Source of the DNA: an uncultured Alistipes sp.
GTDB lineage: Bacteria > Bacteroidota > Bacteroidia > Bacteroidales > Rikenellaceae
Direction of reading: 5' to 3'
Length of the DNA: 32,987 nt
Assembly (NCBI GenBank): GCA_947573795.1
Contig: CANPHE010000027.1
Coordinates: forward strand, 1 to 32,987
The translations under genes and the position numbers were made by a program. Of this stretch, positions 17,140 through 26,604 are shown piece by piece. The notes beneath the pieces are model-generated. The model was given only the letters and a program-made list of their open reading frames with translations, was not told the origin of the DNA and ran no database searches. Within the stretch, counting starts at the first letter, position 1; every line of letters starts with the position of its first letter.

Positions 17140-17248
17140 TCGCTGAAAGCGACGCGCCGTAAACCCCGCCTCAGACAGGGGCTTCGGATTGCAACCCGCA
17201 AGATGTAGGTTTCGTGTTACTTTTTTATTTTCAATGTGCGTCTTCGCC

Positions 17249-18514
17249 CTACCGCTCGTAGATGCTCTCGCTGCGGGGGCTGTCATGCGACTGTTCGTCG
17301 TTCTGACGGCTGACGCTGAGGATCATCCCCAGGGCGATCATCGTGAAGAGCACGGACGATCCTCCGCGCGAGATGAGCGGCAACGTCTGGCCCGTTTCGG
17401 GAATCAGATTCACCGTGACCATGATGTGCAGTAACGCCTGACAGGTAATCAGCAGCGCCAGTCCCAGCACCAGAAGTCCCGGAAAAGCCGTTCCGCAGCG
17501 GCGGAATATCTCGATCGCGCGGAAGAATATCCACAGGTAAAGCATCAGCAACAATACGGCCAGGACGATGCCGTACTCCTCGACGAAGAAGGCGTAGGCG
17601 TAGTCGCTCTCGGGGTGGATCATCTCCACGCGCATGGCGCTCTGCCCCGCTCCCTCGCCCAGGATGCCGCCGTTGTGGATGGCGATCATCGAACGTTCGG
17701 TATCGGTCAGCAGGTCCAGCGATTTTTCGTGCTGGGGTGCGGTCCAGAGGTGTATCCACGTCTCGACGCGTCCTTCGGCGGTGCCGCTGCGTCCGAGGTT
17801 GAGCGTGAGGATCAGAAAAGCCCCCGCCACGGCCAGTCCGAGCAGGCGCAGCAGCTCGGAGAAGCGTACGCGGCCGATGAGCATCATCACCCACGAAGCC
17901 ATGAAAACCAGCACGGCCGAGGAGGTGTGGGCCGGGAAGATCACCAGGCACGACACGATTACGGGCGCCAGAATGGGCCAGGTGCCTTCGTTCCAGATGC
18001 GTCGCTGCTCGCGCGAGGTGCGCCAGGTCCAGAATTTCAGCGAGGGGACGATGCGTATGCGGTCGATTTTCGACTGCCGCGAGGCGAGTTGCTGGGCGAG
18101 AAAGAGCACCGTGGCGACCTTCAACGCCTCGGAGGGCTGGAACTGGAACGATCCGATCGGTATCCAGCGTGCCGCGTCGTTGGTCTTGGCGCCGATGAAG
18201 TAGACGGCCAGCGTCGCCAGCACCGAGAGAAAATAGGCCGGGCGCGCCAGGTAGTTGTAGATGCGGCAATTGATCTTCTGCACGAAGAACATCACCCCGA
18301 GGCTGAAGGTCAGGATGAGGAGCTGCTGCCGCAGGAAATGGGACGTCGAACGCACCGTATGGGCGTCGTAGGCCATCTTGGCCGTCGACGAATAGACCAC
18401 CAGCACCGAGATCACGGCCAGTGTCGCGACGATGATCCACAGCACGCGGTCGCCCGAGAAAAACTGCGTCCGCGCAGCGTTCGGGATGCTCTCTCCGTTC
18501 GTTCTCCGTTCCAT
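17249..18514 (-). CDS. ftsW: FtsW, septal peptidoglycan glycosyltransferase (SEDS family)
   Basis: This inner-membrane polytopic protein of 421 residues polymerises lipid II at the septum together with FtsI. About ten hydrophobic segments run from residue 23 to 402. The catalytic-type aspartate is D304 in HPESDYAYAFFVEEYG, corresponding to E. coli FtsW D297, and ETGQTLPLISRGGSS (373-387) is the conserved SEDS signature. A long loop (about 150-178) between early segments is somewhat larger than usual. The start follows the murD stop by 14 bases. It is the last gene of the cluster; in many bacteria murG and murC come next, but here the intergenic repeat and mnmG follow. Confidence 0.95.
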   Translation of the reverse strand: MERRTNGESIPNAARTQFFSGDRVLWIIVATLAVISVLVVYSSTAKMAYDAHTVRSTSHFLRQQLLILTFSLGVMFFVQKINCRIYNYLARPAYFLSVLATLAVYFIGAKTNDAARWIPIGSFQFQPSEALKVATVLFLAQQLASRQSKIDRIRIVPSLKFWTWRTSREQRRIWNEGTWPILAPVIVSCLVIFPAHTSSAVLVFMASWVMMLIGRVRFSELLRLLGLAVAGAFLILTLNLGRSGTAEGRVETWIHLWTAPQHEKSLDLLTDTERSMIAIHNGGILGEGAGQSAMRVEMIHPESDYAYAFFVEEYGIVLAVLLLMLYLWIFFRAIEIFRRCGTAFPGLLVLGLALLITCQALLHIMVTVNLIPETGQTLPLISRGGSSVLFTMIALGMILSVSRQNDEQSHDSPRSESIYER

Positions 18515-18528
18515 GCGATGCTATCGGT

Positions 18529-19884
18529 TCAGGCGTTTTCCGCGACCCATGCCTTGAAGAGCTCGCCGCGGTTTTCGTAGTTCTTGAAGAGGTCGAAGCT
18601 GGCGCATGCGGGCGACAGCAGTACGACATCGCCTGCGCGGGCTGCCTCGCGCGCGGCCCGCATCGCCGCGTCGAGCGTCGACGTGGAGACGATCCGGGGT
18701 ACTATGCCGTCGAATTCGCGTTCGAGCTTGGCGTTGTCCAATCCCATGCAGACGAGCGTGCGGACCTTCGCCCGTACGAAATCCTTCAGCGGTCCGTAGT
18801 CGTTGCCTTTGTCGGTGCCTCCGGCGATCCACACCACGGGGCGCGTCATGCTCTCCAAGGCGTAGTATACCGAGTCGACGTTCGTGGCCTTCGAGTCGTT
18901 GATCCACAGCACGCCGCCCCGTTCGACGACGGGCTCCAGACGGTGTTCCACGGGTGCGAAGTCGTAGATCGACTGCCGGATCGAGTCGGGCTCGACGCCG
19001 GCTGCCAGCGTGGCCAGCGCCGCCGCCATGGCGTTGTAGGCGTTGTGCAGTCCCCGGATCCGCATCTGCGCGGTATCGATCTCCACGGAGCGTTTTCCGG
19101 CCGTCGCGGTGAACTTCCCGTCTAACAGGAAGGCATCGCCGTCGCCGCTCGCCACGCCGTTTTTCGCGGCGAAGGGAAGGCGGCGGGCCCGGATGTCGTG
19201 CTTGGGAAGCTGCTCCCAGATCACCTCGTCGTCGCCCGAGAAGACGAACCAGTCGCGCGAGGTCTGGTTCTGCATGATGCGCATCTTCGAGTCGACGTAG
19301 TTCTGGAAACAGTGGTCGTAGCGGTCCAGATGGTCGGGCGTGATGTTGGTCAGAATGCCGATATGGGCCCGGAAGTCGTACATGCCGTCCAGCTGGAACG
19401 AACTGAGCTCCAGGACGTACCAATCATATTCGCCCGTGGCGACGCTGTAAGCGAAGCTCTCGCCGATGTTGCCGCCCAGTGCTACGTTCATCCCCGCGTC
19501 GCGCATGATCTTGTAGATGAGCGACGTGGTGGTGGTCTTGCCGTTCGACCCCGTGATGCAGATGCACTTCGCGCGGCCGATGTAGCGGCCTGCGAATTCG
19601 ATCTCGGAGATCACCGGAATACCCCGCTCGCGGATTTTGCGCACGATGGGTGCCGTTTCGGGGATACCGGGCGATTTGACTACCTCGTCGGCCGAGAGGA
19701 TTCGTTCCTCGGTGTGGCCCCCCTCCTCGTAGGGTACCTGCCACGCGTCGAGCCGCTCCTTGAAGCGCTCGGCGATGCGTCCGGCATCCGAAAGCCAGAC
19801 TTCGAAACCCTTCTTTCGGGCGAGGATCGCGGAACCGTAGCCGCTGATTCCGCCGCCGAGGACGGCGATGGTTTTACGTTTCAT
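18529..19884 (-). CDS. murD: UDP-N-acetylmuramoylalanine--D-glutamate ligase
   Basis: MurD adds D-Glu to UDP-MurNAc-L-Ala in the cytoplasm using ATP. The protein has 451 residues, the normal length. The N-terminal Rossmann-like motif is VLGGGISGYG (8-17), the ATP-binding P-loop is TGSNGKTTTT (111-120), and NITPDHLDRY and GGTDKGNDY are Mur-ligase family marks. The start lies one base after the mraY stop, so the two are translationally coupled. Confidence 0.97.
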   Translation of the reverse strand: MKRKTIAVLGGGISGYGSAILARKKGFEVWLSDAGRIAERFKERLDAWQVPYEEGGHTEERILSADEVVKSPGIPETAPIVRKIRERGIPVISEIEFAGRYIGRAKCICITGSNGKTTTTSLIYKIMRDAGMNVALGGNIGESFAYSVATGEYDWYVLELSSFQLDGMYDFRAHIGILTNITPDHLDRYDHCFQNYVDSKMRIMQNQTSRDWFVFSGDDEVIWEQLPKHDIRARRLPFAAKNGVASGDGDAFLLDGKFTATAGKRSVEIDTAQMRIRGLHNAYNAMAAALATLAAGVEPDSIRQSIYDFAPVEHRLEPVVERGGVLWINDSKATNVDSVYYALESMTRPVVWIAGGTDKGNDYGPLKDFVRAKVRTLVCMGLDNAKLEREFDGIVPRIVSTSTLDAAMRAAREAARAGDVVLLSPACASFDLFKNYENRGELFKAWVAENA

Positions 19885-19885
19885 A

Positions 19886-21130
19886 TTATCGTATCTTTAA
19901 CGTTACCAATGTAATGGCGGCCAGCAGCAGCGAGATGATCCAGAACCGCAGCACGATCTTGGTCTCGAACTGGCCCTTTTTCTGAAAATGGTGGTGGATG
20001 GGCGACATGAGCAGGATGCGCCGTCCTTCGCCGTATTTGCGTTTCGTGTATTTGAAATACCCTACCTGCAACATCACCGAACAGCTCTCCACGAGGAATA
20101 TGCCGCACAGCAGCGGCAACAGCAGCTCCTTGCGGATGCAGAGGGCGAATACGGCGATCACGCCGCCGATCGACAACGATCCCGTGTCGCCCATGAATAT
20201 CTGCGCCGGGAAGGAGTTGTACCACAGGAATCCGACCAGCGCACCGAACATCGCCGCCGCGAAGACGACCAGTTCGCCGCTCGACGGAATGTACATGATA
20301 TTGAGGTAGTCGGCATAGACGATATGTCCCGAGAGGTAGGCCAGGGCCCCTAACACGGCGACGATCGGCACCGAGACGCCCGTAGCCAGTCCGTCGAGTC
20401 CGTCGGTGAGGTTGGCGCCGTTCGACACGGCCGTCACGACGAAGATCGCCACCAGGACGTACAGCAGCCACATGGCCGTATTGTCGCCTCCCGTCAGCCA
20501 CCCGTAGTCGAATTCGTTGTCCTTGATGAAAGGAATGGTCGTCTTGGTGGTCTTCGTGCTCTCGGAGTTCAGCACGACGGTCTGCCGGACGCTCTGCACC
20601 ACGCTGCCGTCCTCCTCGACGTAGAGCGTCTCGACGGGCCGCGTGGTCTTCTCGCGCACGACGATATCGCCCGAGAGCCACATCGTCGTGCCGACGATGA
20701 TGCCCAGGCCGACCTGTCCGACGACTTTGAAACTCCCTTTGAGCCCCTCTTTGTTGTGGCGGAAGACCTTGATGTAGTCGTCCAGGCCGCCGATGAGTCC
20801 GAGCCATACGGTCGAAACCAGCATCAGTTGGACGTATACGTTGTCCAGCCGTCCGAACAGCAGCGTCGGGATCAGGATCGCCACCAGGATGATGATTCCG
20901 CCCATGGTCGGCGTGCCCTTCTTCTGCAATTGTCCTTCGAGCCCCAGGTTGCGGATATCCTCGCCGATCTGGCGGCGGCGCAGGAAGTCGATGATCCGCC
21001 GTCCGAAGATGATGACGATCAGCAGGGAAAGGATCGTCGCCGCCGCGGCGCGGAACGAAATATACTGGAACATGCCCGAGCCGGGCAGGTTGTAATAGTG
21101 GTCGATGTAACGGAAAAAGTGATAAAACAT
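19886..21130 (-). CDS. mraY: Phospho-N-acetylmuramoyl-pentapeptide transferase MraY
   Basis: MraY transfers phospho-MurNAc-pentapeptide to undecaprenyl phosphate, making lipid I in the inner membrane. The protein has 414 residues with about ten membrane segments. Catalytic marks are the DD pair D117-D118 in [18 protein letters not shown] (240-249), FMGDTGS (D315) and HHH (379-381) in [12 protein letters not shown]. It exceeds the E. coli enzyme (360) mainly through an extra loop at about 153-208 between the first DD motif and NLTDGLDG. I recall comparable loops in other Bacteroidota MraY proteins. It lies 24 bases after murE. Confidence 0.97.
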   Translation of the reverse strand: MFYHFFRYIDHYYNLPGSGMFQYISFRAAAATILSLLIVIIFGRRIIDFLRRRQIGEDIRNLGLEGQLQKKGTPTMGGIIILVAILIPTLLFGRLDNVYVQLMLVSTVWLGLIGGLDDYIKVFRHNKEGLKGSFKVVGQVGLGIIVGTTMWLSGDIVVREKTTRPVETLYVEEDGSVVQSVRQTVVLNSESTKTTKTTIPFIKDNEFDYGWLTGGDNTAMWLLYVLVAIFVVTAVSNGANLTDGLDGLATGVSVPIVAVLGALAYLSGHIVYADYLNIMYIPSSGELVVFAAAMFGALVGFLWYNSFPAQIFMGDTGSLSIGGVIAVFALCIRKELLLPLLCGIFLVESCSVMLQVGYFKYTKRKYGEGRRILLMSPIHHHFQKKGQFETKIVLRFWIISLLLAAITLVTLKIR

Positions 21131-21154
21131 GGTCGCTGTTGCGTTAAAGGGGGA

Positions 21155-22609
21155 TTATGCGAATTGCGCGAAGGCTTTGCGAATCTGTTCGCGGTCGTCG
21201 AAATGGTGACGCTCGTCGCCGATGATCTGGTAGGTCTCGTGCCCTTTTCCCGCGATGAGGATCGCATCGCCGGGGCGTGCGAGCATCGCGGCCGTGCGGA
21301 TCGCTTCGGCGCGGTCGGCGATGCGCAGGTAGCGGGCCGAAGGGTCGACGCCGGCGATCATCTCGTCGAGAATCGTCTCGGGATTCTCGTGACGCGGATT
21401 GTCGGAGGTGAAAATCGCCGTCGAGGCGTATTTCACGGCGATAGCGGCCATTTCGGGACGCTTCGTGCGGTCGCGGTCGCCGCCGCATCCGCAGACGACG
21501 AGAAGCTGTTGCGAGGGTTTGCGCAGCTCCTCGACGGTACGCAGGACGTTCTCCAGGGCGTCGGGCGTGTGGGCGTAGTCGACGATGGCCGTCGTGCCGT
21601 TTTCGGCGCGCACGATCTCGAAACGTCCGCTTACGGAGCGCAGGGTCGAGAGGATGCGCAACACCTCTTCGCGGTCGAGTCCCAGCAGCACGGCCGTGCC
21701 GTAGACCGCCAGCAGGTTGCAGGCGTTGAAACGCCCGACGAGCCCCACCCACACCTCGCGGCCGTCGAGGCGCAGCAGCATGCCGTCGAGGTGCATCTCG
21801 ACGATGCGGCAATGGAAATCGGCCGTCGTGCGCAGCGAGTAGGTCCGTATGGCGGCGGCCGTGTTCTGCACCATCACGCGGCCGTTGCGGTCGTCGGCGT
21901 TCGTCAGCGCGAAGGCCTCCTTGCCGAGGGCGTCGAAAAAGAGCTTCTTGGCGCGGATATACTCCGCGAAGGTCTTGTGATAGTCCAAATGGTCGTGCGT
22001 GATGTTCGAGAAGACGCCTCCGGCGAAGCGAAGACCCCGCGTACGCTGCTGGACGATGGCGTGCGACGAACACTCCATGAAGCAGAATTCGCACCCCTGG
22101 TCGGCCATTTCGCGCAGCATGGCGTTGAGCCGGATCGGGTCGGGCGTGGTGTGCGTGGCGTCGATGCACCGCTCTTCGATGCGGTAGACCACCGTGGAGA
22201 TCAGTCCCGCGCGGTAACCCATCGCCCGTACGAGGTCGAACAACAGCGTCGCGGTGGTGGTCTTGCCGTTGGTGCCGGTGATGCCCACCAACTTCAGTTC
22301 GCGGCTCGGATGGTCGTAGAACGCCGCGGCCATGTCGGCCATCGCGGCGGCCGAATCGGCGACCTGCACGTAGGTCGCCGCGGCGTCGGGCTGTTCGGGA
22401 ATCCGTTCGCAGACTACGACCGCAGCTCCCCGGGCCACGGCCGCCGAGATGAAGTCGTGTCCGTCGCACTGCGTGCCCCGGATGGCGAAGAAACAGGCGT
22501 CGGCGGCCGCCGTGCGCGAATCGTAGGTCAATGCGCCGACGGGTGTTTCGGGATCGCCGACGAGCGTTTCGACGGCGGTATTTTTCAGAAGTTCGGAAAG
22601 TCTTTTCAT
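21155..22609 (-). CDS. murE: UDP-MurNAc-tripeptide synthetase MurE (meso-diaminopimelate type)
   Basis: This cytoplasmic ligase adds the third stem-peptide residue. The protein has 484 residues. The P-loop is TGTNGKTTTA (111-120), and the probable carbamoylated lysine is K221 in YIRAKKLFF. The substrate-selecting motif is DNPR (403-406) followed by HENP, which in characterised MurE enzymes indicates meso-diaminopimelate rather than lysine. It starts 3 bases after the ftsI stop, so translation is coupled. Confidence 0.97.
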   Translation of the reverse strand: MKRLSELLKNTAVETLVGDPETPVGALTYDSRTAAADACFFAIRGTQCDGHDFISAAVARGAAVVVCERIPEQPDAAATYVQVADSAAAMADMAAAFYDHPSRELKLVGITGTNGKTTTATLLFDLVRAMGYRAGLISTVVYRIEERCIDATHTTPDPIRLNAMLREMADQGCEFCFMECSSHAIVQQRTRGLRFAGGVFSNITHDHLDYHKTFAEYIRAKKLFFDALGKEAFALTNADDRNGRVMVQNTAAAIRTYSLRTTADFHCRIVEMHLDGMLLRLDGREVWVGLVGRFNACNLLAVYGTAVLLGLDREEVLRILSTLRSVSGRFEIVRAENGTTAIVDYAHTPDALENVLRTVEELRKPSQQLLVVCGCGGDRDRTKRPEMAAIAVKYASTAIFTSDNPRHENPETILDEMIAGVDPSARYLRIADRAEAIRTAAMLARPGDAILIAGKGHETYQIIGDERHHFDDREQIRKAFAQFA

Positions 22610-22612
22610 CTT

Positions 22613-24931
22613 TTATCCCAAGGTTATGGTGATCGCCGTGCCCGGTTTTACGCGGGTTCCGGCGTTGATGCTCTGGTGCAGAACGCTGCCCCGGCCCGAG
22701 AAACGGACCTTCAGGCCGCGGCTTTCGAGCAGGAACAACGCATCTTTGAGCCCCATGCCCCGCACGTCGGGCACGGCCCGGGCATCCTGCTGCAAGGAGC
22801 TGATCTCTACCCGCGAGAGGCTGTCTACGGCGACGCGGCCCCAGCCCGTGCGGCGGTCGTAGTCGACTTTGCGGGCGAATTTGTCCGCCACGCGCCGGAT
22901 CTGGGCGATATCGCCCCCCTTGATCCGCTCGGGATAGCGGCGCGGGGCGTCTTCGTCGACGGCGCGGCACCAGTCGTTGCTGCTGTTGTAGATGTAATCC
23001 ACCACCTGTTTGACGACCGGTCCGGCCAAAGGCCCTCCGTAGTAGGCTTTTCCGGGTTGCTGCCGCGTCTCGATGGAGGTGAGCACCGTGTAGCGGGGTT
23101 CGTCGGCCGGGAAGAAGGCCACCAGCGATCCTAAGTAGTGCATTCCCGGCTCCTTGCGCGGCGAGGTGACCTGCGCCGTGCCGGTTTTGGCCGCGACGCA
23201 GACATGGGTCGTATCGCGGAAATAGGCGCTGGCCGTACCCTCCGTGCAGACCGCACGCAGGCATTCGTGCACGAAGCGCAGCGTGTGGCGCGAGCAGATC
23301 GACGAAGCGATCGTGCGGCTCTCGAAACGCTCTACCGTGCGGTCGCCGCGCCGCAGTTCGCGCACCAATATCGGAGAGATCATCCGTCCGTCGTTGGCGA
23401 TGGCGTTGTAGAAGGTAATGACGTGGATCGGAGCCATCTCGACGCGGTAGCCGTAGGACATCTTCACCAGCATGACGCCCGGGTCGGGGACTTTCCAGTC
23501 CTCGGTGATGAAGGGCCGGCCTTCGCCCAGACTCTCCAGCCCGACCCGTTCGTGCAGATGCAGCACCTCGCGCAGGTAGCGGCTGTAATCCAGTTTTTTG
23601 CCCGTGGCGCCGTAGCAGTCCCAGATCGCCCGGGCGAAATAGACGTTCGACGATGCGGCCACGGCGCGCCGGAAATCGATCTCGCGGTCGCCGCGATGGG
23701 AGTCGCAGATATTCTTAGCCGGGCCGACGGTCACCGGATCGCCGTTGTTGGTGTCGTAGATGGTCTCGGGCGACATCTTCGCATCGTCCAACAGCACGAG
23801 CATCGAAGCCAGCTTGAAGGTCGAACCGGGGTCCATCGTCTGTTTGAGGGCGTAGTTGTCCCGTTCGGAGTAGCTGCCGTCGGCGTTGCGCCCGAGGTTG
23901 GCCAGGGCGAGAATCTCTCCCGTGCGGGTCTCCATGACGATCGTCGTGCCCCACGTGGCGTTCTGACGCTCCATCTGCCGGCGCAGCGCCTTGTCGGCCA
24001 CGTCCTGGAGGTCGGCGTCGAGCGTCGTGACGACATCCATGCCGTCCACCGGGTCTTCGTGGCCTGCTCCGGCCACGCGCCCCGAGAATCCGCGGGCGAT
24101 GCGCTGGCGCTTCGTGCGGCCGTCGCGTCCCGAGAGTTCGGTGCGGTAGCTGTCCTCGATGCCGTAGTTGCCGAACAGGGTGTCGCCCCTGGCGTTCGCC
24201 TTGCCGTAATAGCCTCTGTCGCCGATCGTGCGGCGTGCCAGTCCGCCCTGCGGGTAGATGCGCTCGTCGCGCCGTTCGAGGCGGTAGACGAAGCCCATGT
24301 TGCGGTTGAGCAGCGGATAGCGGCTGAGTGTCTCCCACTCGGCGTAGTCCACTTCGCGGGGGAAGATCGCGATGGGTTTGTGGGCGCGGATCGTATCGTG
24401 GATCGTCTTTTTGAGTTTGGCCTCGCCGCGGAAGCGAGCCCAGATGCGGCCCAGGAAGTTCATCTCGGCCAGCGCGGGATTCGTCAGCAGCGTATCGCGC
24501 GTGTTGGTCAGGCGGTAGTTGTCGCGTTCGCGGCGGTACTCCTCGCGGAACAGGCGGGCGTATTCCGCGGCGGAACGGTCGTGGAAATAGGCGGAGAGCA
24601 GTCCGGCGAGCGAGTCGCTTTGCTCGTAATAGGTCTTTTCGTCGAGCCGCAGCCCTTCCGAAGCGAAGTCGAAAAGCACCTTGTAGCGGAAGATGGAGAT
24701 CGCCAGCGGCTCGCCGTCGCGCGAAAGGATGCTGCCCCGCTGTGCGGGCAGAATCTCGTCGGTGAAGATGCGGTTCGAGAGCCGTGCGGCATTGGTCGCC
24801 ACCTCGCGGCTGAACTGCTGCACCCAGATCAAACGCAGCAGCACCACGGCCCCCACGAAGATGAACAGCACGTAGAGCAGCCGGACCCGCAACAGAATGT
24901 CGCTTTTGATTTTCGAAGGTTCGCGTCCCAT
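22613..24931 (-). CDS. ftsI: FtsI/PBP3-type septal transpeptidase with C-terminal PASTA domain
   Basis: This class B penicillin-binding protein of 772 residues cross-links septal peptidoglycan in the periplasm. A short cytoplasmic tail is followed by one membrane anchor (about 16-36). The N-terminal pedestal domain contains RGSILSRDGEPLA (65-77). The transpeptidase motifs are STFK (S370, K373), SSN (427-429) and KTG (582-584). A single PASTA domain occupies about 709-772 (VPDVRGMGLKDALFLLE), which E. coli FtsI lacks but SpoVD-like and Bacteroidota FtsI have. It begins 6 bases after the ftsL-like gene, the usual dcw position. Confidence 0.96.
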   Translation of the reverse strand: MGREPSKIKSDILLRVRLLYVLFIFVGAVVLLRLIWVQQFSREVATNAARLSNRIFTDEILPAQRGSILSRDGEPLAISIFRYKVLFDFASEGLRLDEKTYYEQSDSLAGLLSAYFHDRSAAEYARLFREEYRRERDNYRLTNTRDTLLTNPALAEMNFLGRIWARFRGEAKLKKTIHDTIRAHKPIAIFPREVDYAEWETLSRYPLLNRNMGFVYRLERRDERIYPQGGLARRTIGDRGYYGKANARGDTLFGNYGIEDSYRTELSGRDGRTKRQRIARGFSGRVAGAGHEDPVDGMDVVTTLDADLQDVADKALRRQMERQNATWGTTIVMETRTGEILALANLGRNADGSYSERDNYALKQTMDPGSTFKLASMLVLLDDAKMSPETIYDTNNGDPVTVGPAKNICDSHRGDREIDFRRAVAASSNVYFARAIWDCYGATGKKLDYSRYLREVLHLHERVGLESLGEGRPFITEDWKVPDPGVMLVKMSYGYRVEMAPIHVITFYNAIANDGRMISPILVRELRRGDRTVERFESRTIASSICSRHTLRFVHECLRAVCTEGTASAYFRDTTHVCVAAKTGTAQVTSPRKEPGMHYLGSLVAFFPADEPRYTVLTSIETRQQPGKAYYGGPLAGPVVKQVVDYIYNSSNDWCRAVDEDAPRRYPERIKGGDIAQIRRVADKFARKVDYDRRTGWGRVAVDSLSRVEISSLQQDARAVPDVRGMGLKDALFLLESRGLKVRFSGRGSVLHQSINAGTRVKPGTAITITLG

Positions 24932-24937
24932 GGCGGC

Positions 24938-25453
24938 TCAATTTTCGATGGTCTCGCCCGGAGTCGTCGGGTCGTAGAGTACGATGCCGCGGGCGTGGAG
25001 CTCCTCGACGACGGCCGAGTGGGTCGTGCTACGGAAGCGTTTCTCTTCGAGGCGGATCGACCGTTCGCGCAGCGTTTGCAGCTCGCGTTCGAGGCGCGAG
25101 TATTTCATGTCCAGGTGCAGGGCCCAGAACATCACGACGATACTCAGAAAGAACATCCCGGCGATGCAGAGCATGTAGGAGTAGTATTTCGAGATTCCTT
25201 CGCGCACGAGGATCGTACCCGAAAGCAACTGCCACAGCGTGTTGCGGCTCCGGCTTTCGGCTTTTCGGCGGCGTTCCTCCTCGATCTCGCGCTCGGCGGC
25301 CTCCTGCTCCTCGTCGGCGCGCAGGTCGTCGTCGGCCTCGCCCCGCTCCATGCGGCGCACCTCGCGCCGTACGCGGCGGGCGAACTCCGCCTGCTCGTCG
25401 CGTGCGGCTTGCTCCTCGGGGGTTACGGGGTCGAATTCGTGGTCGTATCGCAT
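24938..25453 (-). CDS. ftsL: FtsL-like division protein
   Basis: The protein has 171 residues: a long charged cytoplasmic part (1-90, Arg/Glu-rich), one membrane segment (about 92-113), then a periplasmic coiled coil (116-140, LERELQTLRERSIRLEEKR). This layout and its position between rsmH and ftsI define FtsL, which links FtsI/FtsW to FtsB/FtsQ; sequence alone is weakly conserved. The cytoplasmic part is far longer than in E. coli FtsL (about 35 residues), and the periplasmic end carries an 'ARGIVLYDPTTP' motif. The gene sits 14 bases after rsmH and 6 before ftsI. Confidence 0.85.
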   Translation of the reverse strand: MRYDHEFDPVTPEEQAARDEQAEFARRVRREVRRMERGEADDDLRADEEQEAAEREIEEERRRKAESRSRNTLWQLLSGTILVREGISKYYSYMLCIAGMFFLSIVVMFWALHLDMKYSRLERELQTLRERSIRLEEKRFRSTTHSAVVEELHARGIVLYDPTTPGETIEN

Positions 25454-25467
25454 GGTCGTAATTCCGC

Positions 25468-26376
25468 CTATTCGTTGATTTTCACGGCTGCGCGCAGCTT
25501 GGCCGAGCGCGAACGCGGGTTGCGTTCCAGCTCCTCGGGCGAGGGGGTCATGGCTTTGCGCGTCACCGTTTCGAACGGCACCTGGGGACGTCCGAAGAAA
25601 TCCTTCTCGACCTTACCGGCGAAATTGCCGCTGCGCATGAAGTTCTTCACCAGGCGGTCTTCGAGCGAGTGGTAGGAGATCACCACGAGTCGTCCTCCGG
25701 GCGCCAATACCTTGAGGCTCTGCTCCAGGGCCATTTTCAGCGCCTCCATTTCGCCGTTGACCTCGATGCGTAGGGCCTGGAAGAGTTTGGTGAGGAATTT
25801 CGACTCTTCCTTGCGGGGCGTGCAGGGTTTCACCGCCTCGACGAGCTGCGCCGTCGTGCGGATGGGTGCCTCAGCGCGGGCTTTCGCCAGGCATCCGGCT
25901 ACTTTCCACGGGGTGTCGATCTCGCCCCAGTCGCCGAAAATCCGCGTCAGCTCCTCCTGCGGGGCGGTGTTGACCAGGTCGGCAGCCGTGAGCCGTGCGC
26001 GTTGGTTCATGCGCATGTCCAGGGGAGCGTCGCCCCGGAACGAGAAACCCCGCTCCACGGCGTCGAAATGGTGCGACGAGACCCCCAGGTCGGCCAGGAT
26101 GCCGTCCACCTGTACGACGCCCCGCAGACGCAGCGCCCCGCGTAAGAAACGGAAATTGCTCTCGACGTAGTGGAACCGGGCGTCGTCGGGCCGGTTGCGG
26201 AGCGTGTCGCGGTCCTGGTCGAAGGCGTAGAGACGTCCCTCGGGGCCGAGCGCCTGGAGGATGCGGCGCGAATGGCCGCCTCCGCCGAACGTCAGGTCGG
26301 CGTAGGTGCCTGCCGGACGGATATCGAGCAGGCTCACAGATTCTTCCAGCAGGACCGGGGTGTGGTACGAGGACAT
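25468..26376 (-). CDS. rsmH: 16S rRNA m4C1402 methyltransferase RsmH (MraW)
   Basis: RsmH uses SAM to methylate N4 of C1402 in 16S rRNA. The protein has 302 residues. The N-terminus HTPVLLEE (5-12) and the SAM motif DLTFGGGGHS (27-36) are diagnostic, as are ILADLGVSSHHFD and the C-terminal NPRSRSAKLRA. The frame opens with TTG at 26391, but the ATG at 26376 (MSSYHTPVLLEES) is the conserved start. A TAACTTTA (26407-26414 on the minus strand), one base off the -7 consensus, could be the promoter. rsmH heads the operon; mraZ, which usually precedes it, is missing, and a divergent acyltransferase gene stands there instead. Confidence 0.97.
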   Translation of the reverse strand: MSSYHTPVLLEESVSLLDIRPAGTYADLTFGGGGHSRRILQALGPEGRLYAFDQDRDTLRNRPDDARFHYVESNFRFLRGALRLRGVVQVDGILADLGVSSHHFDAVERGFSFRGDAPLDMRMNQRARLTAADLVNTAPQEELTRIFGDWGEIDTPWKVAGCLAKARAEAPIRTTAQLVEAVKPCTPRKEESKFLTKLFQALRIEVNGEMEALKMALEQSLKVLAPGGRLVVISYHSLEDRLVKNFMRSGNFAGKVEKDFFGRPQVPFETVTRKAMTPSPEELERNPRSRSAKLRAAVKINE

Positions 26377-26437
26377 AGATGCGGATAACAAGGGTCTATT
26401 CGGCCGTAAAGTTAGCGTTTTTTCGAAAAAGAATGTT

Positions 26438-26445
26438 TATATTTG
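26438..26445 (+). promoter_or_regulatory. Candidate -7 element for the acyltransferase pair
   Basis: TATATTTG matches TAnnTTTG exactly. A transcript would start near 26452, about 150 bases before the ATG at 26605, and would rule out a start at 26443. No good TTTG lies upstream. Confidence 0.45.
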
Positions 26446-26604
26446 TGGATAATAAATTCGGCAATTATATCCGACTTTATTCTCAAGGTATTACCGACCT
26501 CGTTGCTTCGAGGGGGCGGATTGGTAAACGCGCTCCTCGGCCGACCTGACTGGAATCGGGATCGGGAAACCGATGAGGGTAAGATATATAGCTACCATAA
26601 ATTT

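Noticed and set aside
23949..23958. CCACGTGG inside ftsI as a third parS site
   Set aside because: Only the inner 8 bases of the palindrome match; the outer GTT/AAC arms are absent.
20756..25675. Two very long plus-strand open frames (792 and 845 codons) opposite mraY, murE, ftsI and ftsL
   Set aside because: They are antisense to genes with complete family motifs; Arg/Gly/His/Asp-rich translations are typical shadows of GC-rich codons.
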